Positions 8,346 through 15,731 of a stretch of 48,619 bases of DNA are shown here, piece by piece. A program made the translations under genes and the position numbers. Source of the DNA: Planctomycetota bacterium (GTDB lineage: Bacteria > Planctomycetota > UBA1135 > JAKEFM01); NCBI GenBank assembly GCA_022616055.1, contig JAKEFM010000188.1, forward strand, positions 1-48,619. Direction: 5' to 3'. Below the pieces are notes generated by a model. It saw nothing but the letters and a program-made list of their open reading frames with translations. It did not search any database and was not told the DNA's origin. The number at the start of each line of letters is the position of its first letter. The stretch's first letter is position 1.

Positions 8346-9554
8346 GTGCCACTCCCGCCCCGTTCCGGCGCGAGGGACCGTTCCGTCGAGCGCGCTCTCC
8401 TCGCGCGCCTGCGGGAGCGCTTCGAGGACAGGTACGGGAGCCTGCGGGGGGCCCGGGCCGCCTTCGCCCCCGGGCGGGCGAACCTCCTCGGCGCCCACCT
8501 CGACTACAACGGGGGCCCCGTGCTCCCCGTCGCGCTCGACCGCGGCACCGGGGTGGTCGCCCGCCTCCGGGAGGACCGGCGGCTGAGGTTCGCCTCGCTC
8601 GACGCGGAGCCGGCCTTCGAGGTCGAGGCCCGGGACCTCCGGCCGGATCCCGACCTCGGCTGGGGGAACTACCCCCTGGGGGCGGTCGCCGCCTGCCGCG
8701 AGGACTGGGGAGACCTCCCGGGGGCCGACTTCCTGTTCGGGGGAAATCTCCCGATCGGGGCCGGGCTCTCCTCCTCCGCCTCGCTCCTCCTCGCGACGGC
8801 CTTCGTCTACGCCCGCCTCGCCGGCCGGGCCGTCGAGCCGAGGGCCCTCGTCGACCTCGTCTGGAGGGCGGAGACCGGCTTCGTCGGCGTGCGGTGCGGG
8901 ATCATGGATCCCTTCGCCTCGGCGCTCGGCCGTCGCGGTCGCGTCCTCTACCTCGACTGCGCGAACCTCGAGTTCGAGCATCTCCCCTTCGGCGAGAACG
9001 CTCCGACCGTCGTCGTCGCCGACACGGGGATCCGGCGGGCCCTCGCCTCCTCGGGATTCAACGCCTGCGTCGAGGAGTGCCGCTCCGCCCTCGAGAAGAT
9101 CCGCCGCCGTCGGCCCGGCCTCCCTTCCCTCGCCGCGCTGGGCGGAGGATGGGAGGAGGGTCTCGCCGAGGGGCTGACCGACGGCGAGGCGCGCCGCGTC
9201 CGCCACGTCGTCGAGGAGACCGCGCGCGTGCGCGAGGGGGCGGCGGCGATCCGGGCGGGGAAGATCGATCGCCTCGGCTCGCTCCTCGACGCCTCGCATG
9301 CCTCCTCCCGCGATCTCTACCGCGTCTCCTCGCCCGAGCTCGACGCCCTCGCGGAGGCGATGCGCGGGGCGGGGGCCCTCGGCGCGAGGCTGTCCGGCGG
9401 GGGGTTCGGAGGTTGCGTGGTCTCGCTCGTCCCCCGCGGACGGCTCCCCCTCCTCGAGCGGAGCCTCGCGGAGCGGTTCGCGGGATGGGGGGCGTCCCCG
9501 CCGCGCGTCCACGCCTTCCGGCCCGCGGACGGCGTCCGCGAGGTCGCGGTCTGA
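8346..9554 (+). CDS. galK: Galactokinase-like GHMP kinase
   Basis: This 402-residue protein has all three GHMP kinase motifs of galactokinases: PGRANLLGAHLDYNGG at residues 42-57, the ATP loop GAGLSSSAS at 138-146, and GARLSGGGFGG near 346-356. The catalytic Asp is in CGIMDPF (about residue 188). Galactokinase makes galactose-1-phosphate, first step of the Leloir pathway. The signature normally reads GEHTDYN; here the sugar-contacting Glu is Ala50 and the Thr is Leu52, so substrate preference may be altered. No galT, galE or sugar transporter lies nearby. The GTG at 8346 has no Shine-Dalgarno and follows a -10 box by six bases. The gene converges on pxpC with a six-base gap. Confidence 0.87.
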   Translation: MPLPPRSGARDRSVERALLARLRERFEDRYGSLRGARAAFAPGRANLLGAHLDYNGGPVLPVALDRGTGVVARLREDRRLRFASLDAEPAFEVEARDLRPDPDLGWGNYPLGAVAACREDWGDLPGADFLFGGNLPIGAGLSSSASLLLATAFVYARLAGRAVEPRALVDLVWRAETGFVGVRCGIMDPFASALGRRGRVLYLDCANLEFEHLPFGENAPTVVVADTGIRRALASSGFNACVEECRSALEKIRRRRPGLPSLAALGGGWEEGLAEGLTDGEARRVRHVVEETARVREGAAAIRAGKIDRLGSLLDASHASSRDLYRVSSPELDALAEAMRGAGALGARLSGGGFGGCVVSLVPRGRLPLLERSLAERFAGWGASPPRVHAFRPADGVREVAV

Positions 9555-9560
9555 CGGGCG

Positions 9561-10517
9561 TCAGCTCCCCCGGCGGAGACTCGCCTCCAGCGCCTCGAGC
9601 CGCGCCTCCGCCCGGCCGGCCTCCGCCTGGGCCTCCTCGATCCCGACCGAGAGGAACGAGAGCCTCCCGCCGGTGGGGAGCTGCGCGACCTTCCAGACGT
9701 CGGCCGCGATCACGGTCGCGATCCTCGCATAGCCTCCCGTCGCGGGGCGGTCCGCGAGGAGCACGATCGGTCTCCCGTCGGAGGAGACCTGCACCGTCCC
9801 GCGGGTCACCGCGTCCGTGCGGATGTCGGCGCCTCGCCGGAGCCGGAGAGAGGGCCCGTCGAGGCGGTATCCCATCCGATCCGACCGCGGGTCCACCCTG
9901 TACGGCTCGGAGAGGAGGACCGCCACCGCCTCCTCCGTGAAGCGGTCGAGGTCGGGCCCGAGGATCACCCGGACCTCGGCGTCGCGCGCATAGACCGGAT
10001 GGGGTCCCTCGAGCCTCGCTCGCGCCTTCGAGGGGGGCGCCGCCGGCGTTCCCGTGGGCACGACGTCTCCCCGCGCGAGCGTCCGGCCGCCGAGGCCCCC
10101 GAGTCGCGCGCGGGTGTAGGTCGCGCGGCTCCCGAGCACCGGATCGACGAGGATCCCCCCGGCGACGGCGAGGTAGGCCCACACACCCCTCCGCGCCCTC
10201 GTGAAGGCGAGCGACTGCCCAGGGTGAACGGCGAACGACTCCCAGCGCGGGGCGGGCTCCCCCTCGAGGCTCGCCTCGAGGTCGGCCCCGGTGAGGGCGA
10301 CCTCCGCCTCCTCCCGGAATCGCAGGATGCAGGCGCCGAGGGCGACCTCGAGCGCGGCGGCGTCCCGGGGGTTCGCGACGAGGAGGTTGCCCGCCTCGAG
10401 CGCGAAGGGGTCCATCGGCCCGGAGGGGGGGACCCCGTACCTCAGGTAGCCGAAGCGGCCCGGGTCCTGGACCGTCGTGAAGGGTCCCGGCCGGACGACC
10501 TCGAGCGCACCCGTCAC
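9561..10517 (-). CDS. pxpC: 5-oxoprolinase subunit C (biotin-dependent carboxyltransferase/KipA family)
   Basis: This 318-residue protein has the KipA/PxpC hallmark TVQDPGRFGYLRYGVPPSGPMD near the N-terminus and the C-terminal VLLADRPATGGYARIATV block. With PxpA and PxpB it forms the prokaryotic ATP-dependent 5-oxoprolinase that opens pyroglutamate to glutamate in the cytosol. Its GTG start overlaps the pxpA stop as GTGA. It is last in the operon. Length fits the stand-alone family members. The stop is six bases from the galactokinase stop on the other strand, leaving no room for a separate terminator. Confidence 0.9.
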   Translation of the reverse strand: MTGALEVVRPGPFTTVQDPGRFGYLRYGVPPSGPMDPFALEAGNLLVANPRDAAALEVALGACILRFREEAEVALTGADLEASLEGEPAPRWESFAVHPGQSLAFTRARRGVWAYLAVAGGILVDPVLGSRATYTRARLGGLGGRTLARGDVVPTGTPAAPPSKARARLEGPHPVYARDAEVRVILGPDLDRFTEEAVAVLLSEPYRVDPRSDRMGYRLDGPSLRLRRGADIRTDAVTRGTVQVSSDGRPIVLLADRPATGGYARIATVIAADVWKVAQLPTGGRLSFLSVGIEEAQAEAGRAEARLEALEASLRRGS

Positions 10518-11272
10518 GGGGGCCCGAGCCGGCGGACCTCGACCCCCGCGCTCTCCAGCGCGGCGCGGACGCGGCGCGCGATCGCCAAGGCCCCCGGCGT
10601 GTCGCCGTGGACGCAGATCGTGTCGGCGCGGACCGCCCGCTCGCCTCCGCCGACCGTGGTCGCCCTCCCCTCGACGACCATCCGCACCGCCCGGCGCGCG
10701 GCCTCGTCGGGATCCTCGACCAGGGCTCCCGGGGAGTCCCGGGGGACGAGGCCTCCGTCGGCGCGATAGCCGCGGTCCGCGAACGCCTCCTCGGCCACGG
10801 GGAGCCCCGCCTCCCGGCCGGCCTTCACGAGCGCGCTCCCGGGAAGCCCGACGAGGATCAGGTCCTTTCCGGCCGCGCGGACGGCGGAGGCCACCGCGCG
10901 GGCGACCTCGCCGTCCCGCGAGGCGATGTGATAGAGCGCGCCGTGGGGCTTCACGTGTCGCACCCGTTCTCCCTCGGCGGCGGCGAGGGCCTGGAGGGCC
11001 CCGACCTGGTAGAGGACGAGGTCGAAGGCCTCCTCCGGCGCGAGGGGGACCTCGCGACGCCCGAATCCCTCCGGATCCCGCAGTCCCGGGTGCGCGCCGA
11101 CTCCGACCCCCTTCGCCGCGGCCGAGCGGACGATCCGCCGCATGAGCCCGGGACTCCCCGCGTGGAAGCCGCAGGCGACGTTCGCCGACGTGACGACGTC
11201 GAGGATCGACTCGTCGTCCCCGGCGCCCTCCCCGAGGTCGCAGTTGAGGTCGATGCGCGATTGCGGGGCCAC
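10514..11272 (-). CDS. pxpA: 5-oxoprolinase subunit A (LamB/YcsF family)
   Basis: This 252-residue protein carries the LamB/YcsF family motifs: IDLNCDLGEG at the N-terminus, SANVACGFHAGSP, GVGAHPGLRD and HVKPHGALY. It is one of three subunits of the ATP-dependent 5-oxoprolinase. The GTG start directly abuts the TAG stop of pxpB (TAGGTG), and the gene overlaps pxpC by four bases, so all three subunits should be made together. The length matches the family (about 250 residues). The usual catalytic pattern is intact by eye. Confidence 0.93.
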   Translation of the reverse strand: MAPQSRIDLNCDLGEGAGDDESILDVVTSANVACGFHAGSPGLMRRIVRSAAAKGVGVGAHPGLRDPEGFGRREVPLAPEEAFDLVLYQVGALQALAAAEGERVRHVKPHGALYHIASRDGEVARAVASAVRAAGKDLILVGLPGSALVKAGREAGLPVAEEAFADRGYRADGGLVPRDSPGALVEDPDEAARRAVRMVVEGRATTVGGGERAVRADTICVHGDTPGALAIARRVRAALESAGVEVRRLGPP

Positions 11273-12022
11273 CTAGGTTTCCTCGTGAGGGGCGCACTCC
11301 ACGGCGTAGGCTCGCCGGCGCACCCGATCCTCGACGTCGCGGTACTCCTCCGTCCCGACCGGCAGGAAGCGGACGAAGTCCCCCGCCGCGAGGAGCGCGG
11401 GCGGCGTCCGGTCCGGATCGTAGAGCGGGACGGGGGTGCGGCCGATGATCCTCCACCCTCCCGGAGTCTCGAGCGGGTAGACGCCGGTCTGCTCTCCCCC
11501 GATCCCGACCGAGCCGGCAGGGACGGAGGTGCGCGGCGTGTCGAGCCGCGGCGTCCAGAGTCGCTCGGGAAGGCCTCCGAGATAGGGGAAGCCCGGGGCG
11601 AAGCCGATCATGTACACGCGGTACAAGCCTGTCCGGTGGGTCTCGATCGCCTCCTCCGGGCTCATCCCGTGGGAGGAGGCGAGGGACTCGAGATCGGGGC
11701 CCCAGGGACCGCCGTAGCGGACGGGGAGGGTGAAGCGTCTCCCCGCCGGGACCTCCCCTTCCCGCAGACCCGCGAGCGCCGACTCGATCGCGCGCTCCAG
11801 ATCGGCGTAGCCGACGACGGTGGGGCGGTAGAAGACGGTCACCGCCTCGTAGGTCGGGACGCATTCGAGGACCCCCGGAAGCCGGGCCCGGTCGAGGGCG
11901 AGGCAGGCGGCCCGCACGCGCCGGTGCACGGAGGGATCGATCCCCTCGCCGAGGCCGATCCGGATCGCGGCGTCCCCGAGCGGGCGGAGGCTTGGGTGGG
12001 GGTAGAGGCGGACCTCCGTCAC
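11273..12022 (-). CDS. pxpB: 5-oxoprolinase subunit B (KipI family)
   Basis: This 249-residue protein has the KipI/PxpB cores MIGFAPGFPYLGGLPE and SVGIGGEQTGVYPLETPGGW, together with the N-terminal LRPLGDAAIRIGLG block. It is a 5-oxoprolinase subunit; in Bacillus subtilis the homologue KipI also inhibits the sporulation kinase KinA, a role not suggested here. The GTG start overlaps the stop of the transporter gene as GTGA. The gene order transporter-pxpB-pxpA-pxpC keeps all subunits separate, unlike species in which pxpB and pxpC are fused. Confidence 0.92.
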   Translation of the reverse strand: MTEVRLYPHPSLRPLGDAAIRIGLGEGIDPSVHRRVRAACLALDRARLPGVLECVPTYEAVTVFYRPTVVGYADLERAIESALAGLREGEVPAGRRFTLPVRYGGPWGPDLESLASSHGMSPEEAIETHRTGLYRVYMIGFAPGFPYLGGLPERLWTPRLDTPRTSVPAGSVGIGGEQTGVYPLETPGGWRIIGRTPVPLYDPDRTPPALLAAGDFVRFLPVGTEEYRDVEDRVRRRAYAVECAPHEET

Positions 12023-13269
12023 GCGAAGGACCTCCTCCACTCCGAGAGGAGCGCCCCGACCCCCATCCACGCCGTGGCGACGACGACGAGGGCCCCCGCG
12101 AGCGTCATCCACCGGGGATGGCGGTACTCGCCCACGAGGTCCCTGCGGTGGGCGGCGAGGAGGACGGCGCCGAGGGTGATCGGGAGGATCAGCCCGTTCA
12201 CGGCTCCCGCGAGGACGAGGACCCGGACGGGGTTGCCGTACGCGAGGAAGGCGATCGCGGAGAGCGCGAGGAACCCGAGGACGAGGGCCCGCGGCCTCCG
12301 ATCGAGCCGGGGGGAGAGCCAGCGCAGGAAGGAGACCGACGTGTAGGCGCAACCGACCACCGAGGTGGCGGCCGCCGCCCACAGGACGACGCCGAACAGT
12401 CGGTGGCCCGCCTCCCCCGCGGCGAACCGGAAGACGGAGCCCGCCGGGTCCGCGGGATCGAGGCTCCTCCCCGGGACGAGCACCGCGAGCGACGTGAGGA
12501 AGAGGAGGATCCGCACGACCGCCACGACGGAGATCCCGGTAACGGCGCTCCGGGTGATCCCGGGAATGGAGGAGGGACCGCGAACCCCCGCGTCGAGCAG
12601 GCGATGGGCGCCGGCGAATGTGATGTAGCCGCCGACCGTGCCCCCGACCAGGGTGACGGTCGCGAGGAGGGAGACCTTCTCGGGAGCGATCGTCCGGACG
12701 AGCGCTCGACCCGCCGGGGGGGAGGTCGTGGCGACGACGTAGACCATCAGGGCGATCAGGACGAACCCCATCGCCTTCGCGAACCGGTCCATCGCGCGCC
12801 CGGCGTTCGGCGCGAGGAAGAGCGCGGCGCAGACCGCCGCGCTCGCGGCGGCTCCCGCCTCGACGCTCCATCCGAAGAGGACGTTCAGTCCCAGCCCGGC
12901 TCCCGCGATGTTCCCGATGTTGAAGACGACGCCGCCCGCCACGACGAGCGCCGTCACCGCCAGGCCCAGGCCGGGGACGACGCGGTTCGCCACTTCCTGG
13001 CCCCGCATCCCCGCCGCCACGAGGATCCGCCAGATGTTCACCTGCGCCACGAGGGCGAGGAGGAGGGAGGAGAGGATGACGAACCCGAAACTCGCCCCCT
13101 GGCTCCCGGAGAAGAGGCAGGTCTGCGTGAGGAAGCCCGGCCCGATGGCCGAGGTCGCCATCAGGAAGGCCGCCCCGAGGGAGACGCCGCCGGCCGCCGA
13201 AGGCGCGCGCGACCCGGGGCCGGCCGCCCTCGGGTCCTGGGTGAACTTTCCGACCGGGGAGACGTCCAA
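12019..13269 (-). CDS. NRAMP-related transporter lacking the metal-binding motifs (YcsG-like), probable oxoproline operon transporter
   Basis: This 416-residue protein is polytopic with about 11 membrane segments and shows NRAMP-family organisation. The first-helix metal motif DPGN is replaced by IGPGFLTQT (residues 42-50), and the sixth-helix site reads GGTVGGYITFAGAH (209-222) instead of the canonical Met/Pro-His motif, so the metal ligands are missing. It resembles YcsG, encoded with ycsF and kipIA in Bacillus subtilis. Because it heads a 5-oxoprolinase operon with a four-base overlap into pxpB, import of 5-oxoproline or a related compound is a reasonable inference. The start is taken as TTG at 13269, with GAGGG ten bases upstream; this start is the least certain part. 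Confidence 0.82.
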   Translation of the reverse strand: MDVSPVGKFTQDPRAAGPGSRAPSAAGGVSLGAAFLMATSAIGPGFLTQTCLFSGSQGASFGFVILSSLLLALVAQVNIWRILVAAGMRGQEVANRVVPGLGLAVTALVVAGGVVFNIGNIAGAGLGLNVLFGWSVEAGAAASAAVCAALFLAPNAGRAMDRFAKAMGFVLIALMVYVVATTSPPAGRALVRTIAPEKVSLLATVTLVGGTVGGYITFAGAHRLLDAGVRGPSSIPGITRSAVTGISVVAVVRILLFLTSLAVLVPGRSLDPADPAGSVFRFAAGEAGHRLFGVVLWAAAATSVVGCAYTSVSFLRWLSPRLDRRPRALVLGFLALSAIAFLAYGNPVRVLVLAGAVNGLILPITLGAVLLAAHRRDLVGEYRHPRWMTLAGALVVVATAWMGVGALLSEWRRSFA

Positions 13270-13292
13270 GACGCGGGTTGCCCTCGCCTCCC

Positions 13293-13298
13293 ACTGTA
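13293..13298 (-). promoter_or_regulatory. Putative -10 box of the oxoproline operon
   Basis: TACAGT on the minus strand lies 23 bases before the TTG start, followed by a GGGAGG Shine-Dalgarno-like stretch. No -35 match is evident. Confidence 0.33.
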
Positions 13299-13409
13299 CG
13301 GGAAACCGTCGACGTCCCGGCTGCCGCAGCGCGCCTTCGGCGCCGGGCGCGGGCGGGTGCGCTCTCCCCGGAATAGGAGGCGGGGATCCGCCGTCTGAGG
13401 ACCCCGGCC

Positions 13410-13496
13410 ATGCGCAAGAAGAGAGTCGCCTTCGTCCTGATCGTGGTCGCCGCCGCCCTGGCGCAGCACTACCTGGGAATCCTCCCCAGCTTCTAG
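13410..13496 (+). CDS. Possible 28-residue hydrophobic small protein
   Basis: A short frame encodes Met-Arg-Lys-Lys-Arg followed by a hydrophobic run (VAFVLIVVAAALA) and a polar end finishing LPSF. That is a basic n-region plus one membrane segment. Nearly all third codon positions are G or C, as in the neighbouring real genes, which favours coding. Only a weak TGAGG lies ahead of the ATG. It is divergent from the oxoproline operon. I recognise no family; it could also be a chance frame. Confidence 0.35.
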   Translation: MRKKRVAFVLIVVAAALAQHYLGILPSF

Positions 13497-13623
13497 CCCC
13501 GATTGTTCACGATGGGAGGCTGTCGCGCGGGCGGCGACGTCGTAACGAGGGCTGCTGTCGGAGGGGACTCGAGCGCGGACGAGGGCGGCCCCACGATGAT
13601 CGAGACCGAGCGCATGAGCCGGG

Positions 13624-15537
13624 TTAGCGGCCGTCCCCCGGTTCCGGGACCGTCACGCGCGACTCGTGTCCTGCATCGAGCCATCTCCTGGCTGCGACGT
13701 CCCCGCCGCGCAGGAAGATGACTTCGGCGCGGTCGAGTGCCCCCGCGAGTACGCGGACTCGGCCGTCCGAACCTGTTCTCGCAGCGCCCCACGCGGCGTC
13801 GAGCTCGCGAGGCCAGTCGGGATGGTCGACGCGCACCTCGAGGCCGGCGAGCCCGTTTCCCTCGGCGTCGACCGCCCGCGCCCCGAGCCACGAAGCCGAG
13901 GCCATCGGCAGCTCGATCTCCCGCCGTTCGCCCGCGGAGACGGACACGGAGGTCTGTCCGTAGAGGTCGGGCCCGCGCCATAGGACGAACAGGTTGAAGG
14001 CACCGGGAGGAACCTCGTCGATCTCCAGCGGGAACCCCCAGACGTGCCCGGAGAACGTGCGATCGAAGTCCCGGTCGAGCAGGAGGTACTGGACCGCGCC
14101 CTCGCCCATCGCGACCTTTTCGCTCGGCATCCTCGGGACGATCACGATCTCCCCGACGGCCTCGAACCGCAGCTGGAAGAAACGGTTGTCGACGACGATC
14201 TCGAACCGGGGCGTGGAGCCGTATCTTCGGTGGTAGGCCGCGACACTGACCCGCTCCCCGAAGGGATAGGGAAGCCGGAACCGCCCCCGCACGTCGGTCC
14301 GGGTGGTACGGATCATCGGCACGATTACGTCTCCCTCCAAGCCGACCGGCTTCACCGATACGACGGCGTCGGGAAGCTCCTTCCCGTCGGGATCGAGCAC
14401 TTCGCCCCCGATCGCGTCCTCCTCGACGAGGCCCCGCAGGAAGACCGATCTCTCCACCCTCGCGCCCTCCTCGGCGAGGTCCACCTCCCCTGACGCCGGG
14501 GCAAACCCTTCCTTGCCGACGCAGTAACGCACCGCGCCGAGGGGCAGCCATGCTTCCGCGCGGCCTTCCCTGTCTGATTCGAGCGCAGCGGGGTGAGCCT
14601 CAGGGCAGGAAGGGAGCGTCGTCCGGACCTCGGCGCCCTCGAGCGGGCGGGTCTGCTGGTCACGGACGAACAGGCACAGAGTTGCCATTCGAGTTCGGAT
14701 CTCGGCACCCTCGGGCGAAACGAGCTCGGCCCTCGGGACCTCGGTCTCGAACGCGAACCCGACCGGACCCTGGAACCGTAGGAGATAGGACTCGGCGCGG
14801 ACGCTCGGCCGCACCCGGAACTCGAACCGGCCTTCCCCGTCGAGCTTGGACCGCCCGCAGTAGACGGCGGCCGCCATCCCTCCTGTGCCGAGGGGCGTGT
14901 AGGCCACCACCCCGACCCCCGCGTAGGGGAGAGCCTCCCTTGCGAGGAGCCTCCCCCGCAGGACGTCCGGGGTCCGCGCGACCAGGAGAAGGTCTTCGAC
15001 GGCCGGGACGGAGCCCCGGAAGAGCGGTTCTTCGTCGTCGCCGATGAGGATCCGACAGAACTCGCTGGGCAACCACCGGTCTGCGGGAAGCTCCAGCTCG
15101 AAGCGCCCGTCGCCGTTTGTCCGGGTCTGCGCCGGGACGGGCCGGGAATCCGACGATGGGGGGTTCGAAGGCGCCGAGGGCGGGGAGAGGAGGATCCTCA
15201 GGCCGGGTAACCCCTTGGCCGACGATTCGTCGACGACGACGCCGGAGACTCGCACGGGTGGCCGCGCGAGCGCGGCATGGGTCGAGGGGCTAGGCTCGGG
15301 ATCCGGTGCGGGGAGGGGCTCGCGGCGCGATGGTTCCGCATCTCCCTGAGATCCAGCCGGTTCGACGTCCGGAAGAGACTCGACTCTCGGCGCAGGGGCG
15401 AGTCGGACGACCTCGTCGAGCTGCCCGCCGAGCCTACCCTTCGACGCGACGAGGGCGACGAGTACGACCCCGAGGAGCGCGAGGGATGCGAGGCCCCAAG
15501 TGAGAGCCCTTCGCCCGGGACTCATCACCGCTTTCAT
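13624..15537 (-). CDS. Membrane-anchored protein with carboxypeptidase-regulatory-like domains
   Basis: This 637-residue protein starts with a short basic segment and one membrane helix (RALTWGLASLALLGVVLVALVAS), then a Pro/Glu-rich linker, then several beta-sandwich units of the carboxypeptidase regulatory-like type, recognisable from VRVSGVVVDESSAKGLPGLRI, GDGRFELELP, VRGRFRLPYPFG and SDGRVRVLAG. These domains are common in surface and transport-associated proteins and have no catalytic role by themselves. No enzyme domain is visible. The ATG at 15537 was chosen because it opens the anchor; a second ATG lies at 15525. A TAGCAT box 11 bases upstream could be the -10. The function is unknown. 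Confidence 0.78.
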   Translation of the reverse strand: MKAVMSPGRRALTWGLASLALLGVVLVALVASKGRLGGQLDEVVRLAPAPRVESLPDVEPAGSQGDAEPSRREPLPAPDPEPSPSTHAALARPPVRVSGVVVDESSAKGLPGLRILLSPPSAPSNPPSSDSRPVPAQTRTNGDGRFELELPADRWLPSEFCRILIGDDEEPLFRGSVPAVEDLLLVARTPDVLRGRLLAREALPYAGVGVVAYTPLGTGGMAAAVYCGRSKLDGEGRFEFRVRPSVRAESYLLRFQGPVGFAFETEVPRAELVSPEGAEIRTRMATLCLFVRDQQTRPLEGAEVRTTLPSCPEAHPAALESDREGRAEAWLPLGAVRYCVGKEGFAPASGEVDLAEEGARVERSVFLRGLVEEDAIGGEVLDPDGKELPDAVVSVKPVGLEGDVIVPMIRTTRTDVRGRFRLPYPFGERVSVAAYHRRYGSTPRFEIVVDNRFFQLRFEAVGEIVIVPRMPSEKVAMGEGAVQYLLLDRDFDRTFSGHVWGFPLEIDEVPPGAFNLFVLWRGPDLYGQTSVSVSAGERREIELPMASASWLGARAVDAEGNGLAGLEVRVDHPDWPRELDAAWGAARTGSDGRVRVLAGALDRAEVIFLRGGDVAARRWLDAGHESRVTVPEPGDGR

Positions 15538-15694
15538 CGCTGAGCTCGATGCTAGCGTGGGCGAACGCAGGGGTACCCCCGAGGAACGCTTCCCCAAGTG
15601 GGGTGGCCCGGGGCGCGGCGGCCGCCCCGCTTGAGTGACTGGATTGGGCTAGGGCCCCTCTCCGGGGCACGGGCCCGGCGCTCCGTCGATTCCA

Positions 15695-15717
15695 GGGGCC
15701 GGCGCTGGGCCGGCCCC
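15695..15717 (-). terminator. GC-rich terminator hairpin after the Trp-rich TPR gene
   Basis: There is a perfect nine-base inverted repeat, GGGGCCGGC (15695-15703) and GCCGGCCCC (15709-15717), with a five-base loop. It lies 15 bases beyond the stop of the minus-strand gene. No T-tract follows, so its strength is uncertain. Confidence 0.5.
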
Positions 15718-15731
15718 CGGAACCCCCGCGG

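Noticed and set aside
10514..13269. Reading the oxoproline genes as regulators of sporulation kinase (KipI/KipA)
   Set aside because: The complete pxpA-pxpB-pxpC set with a transporter fits 5-oxoprolinase, and nothing suggests a sporulation kinase in this window.
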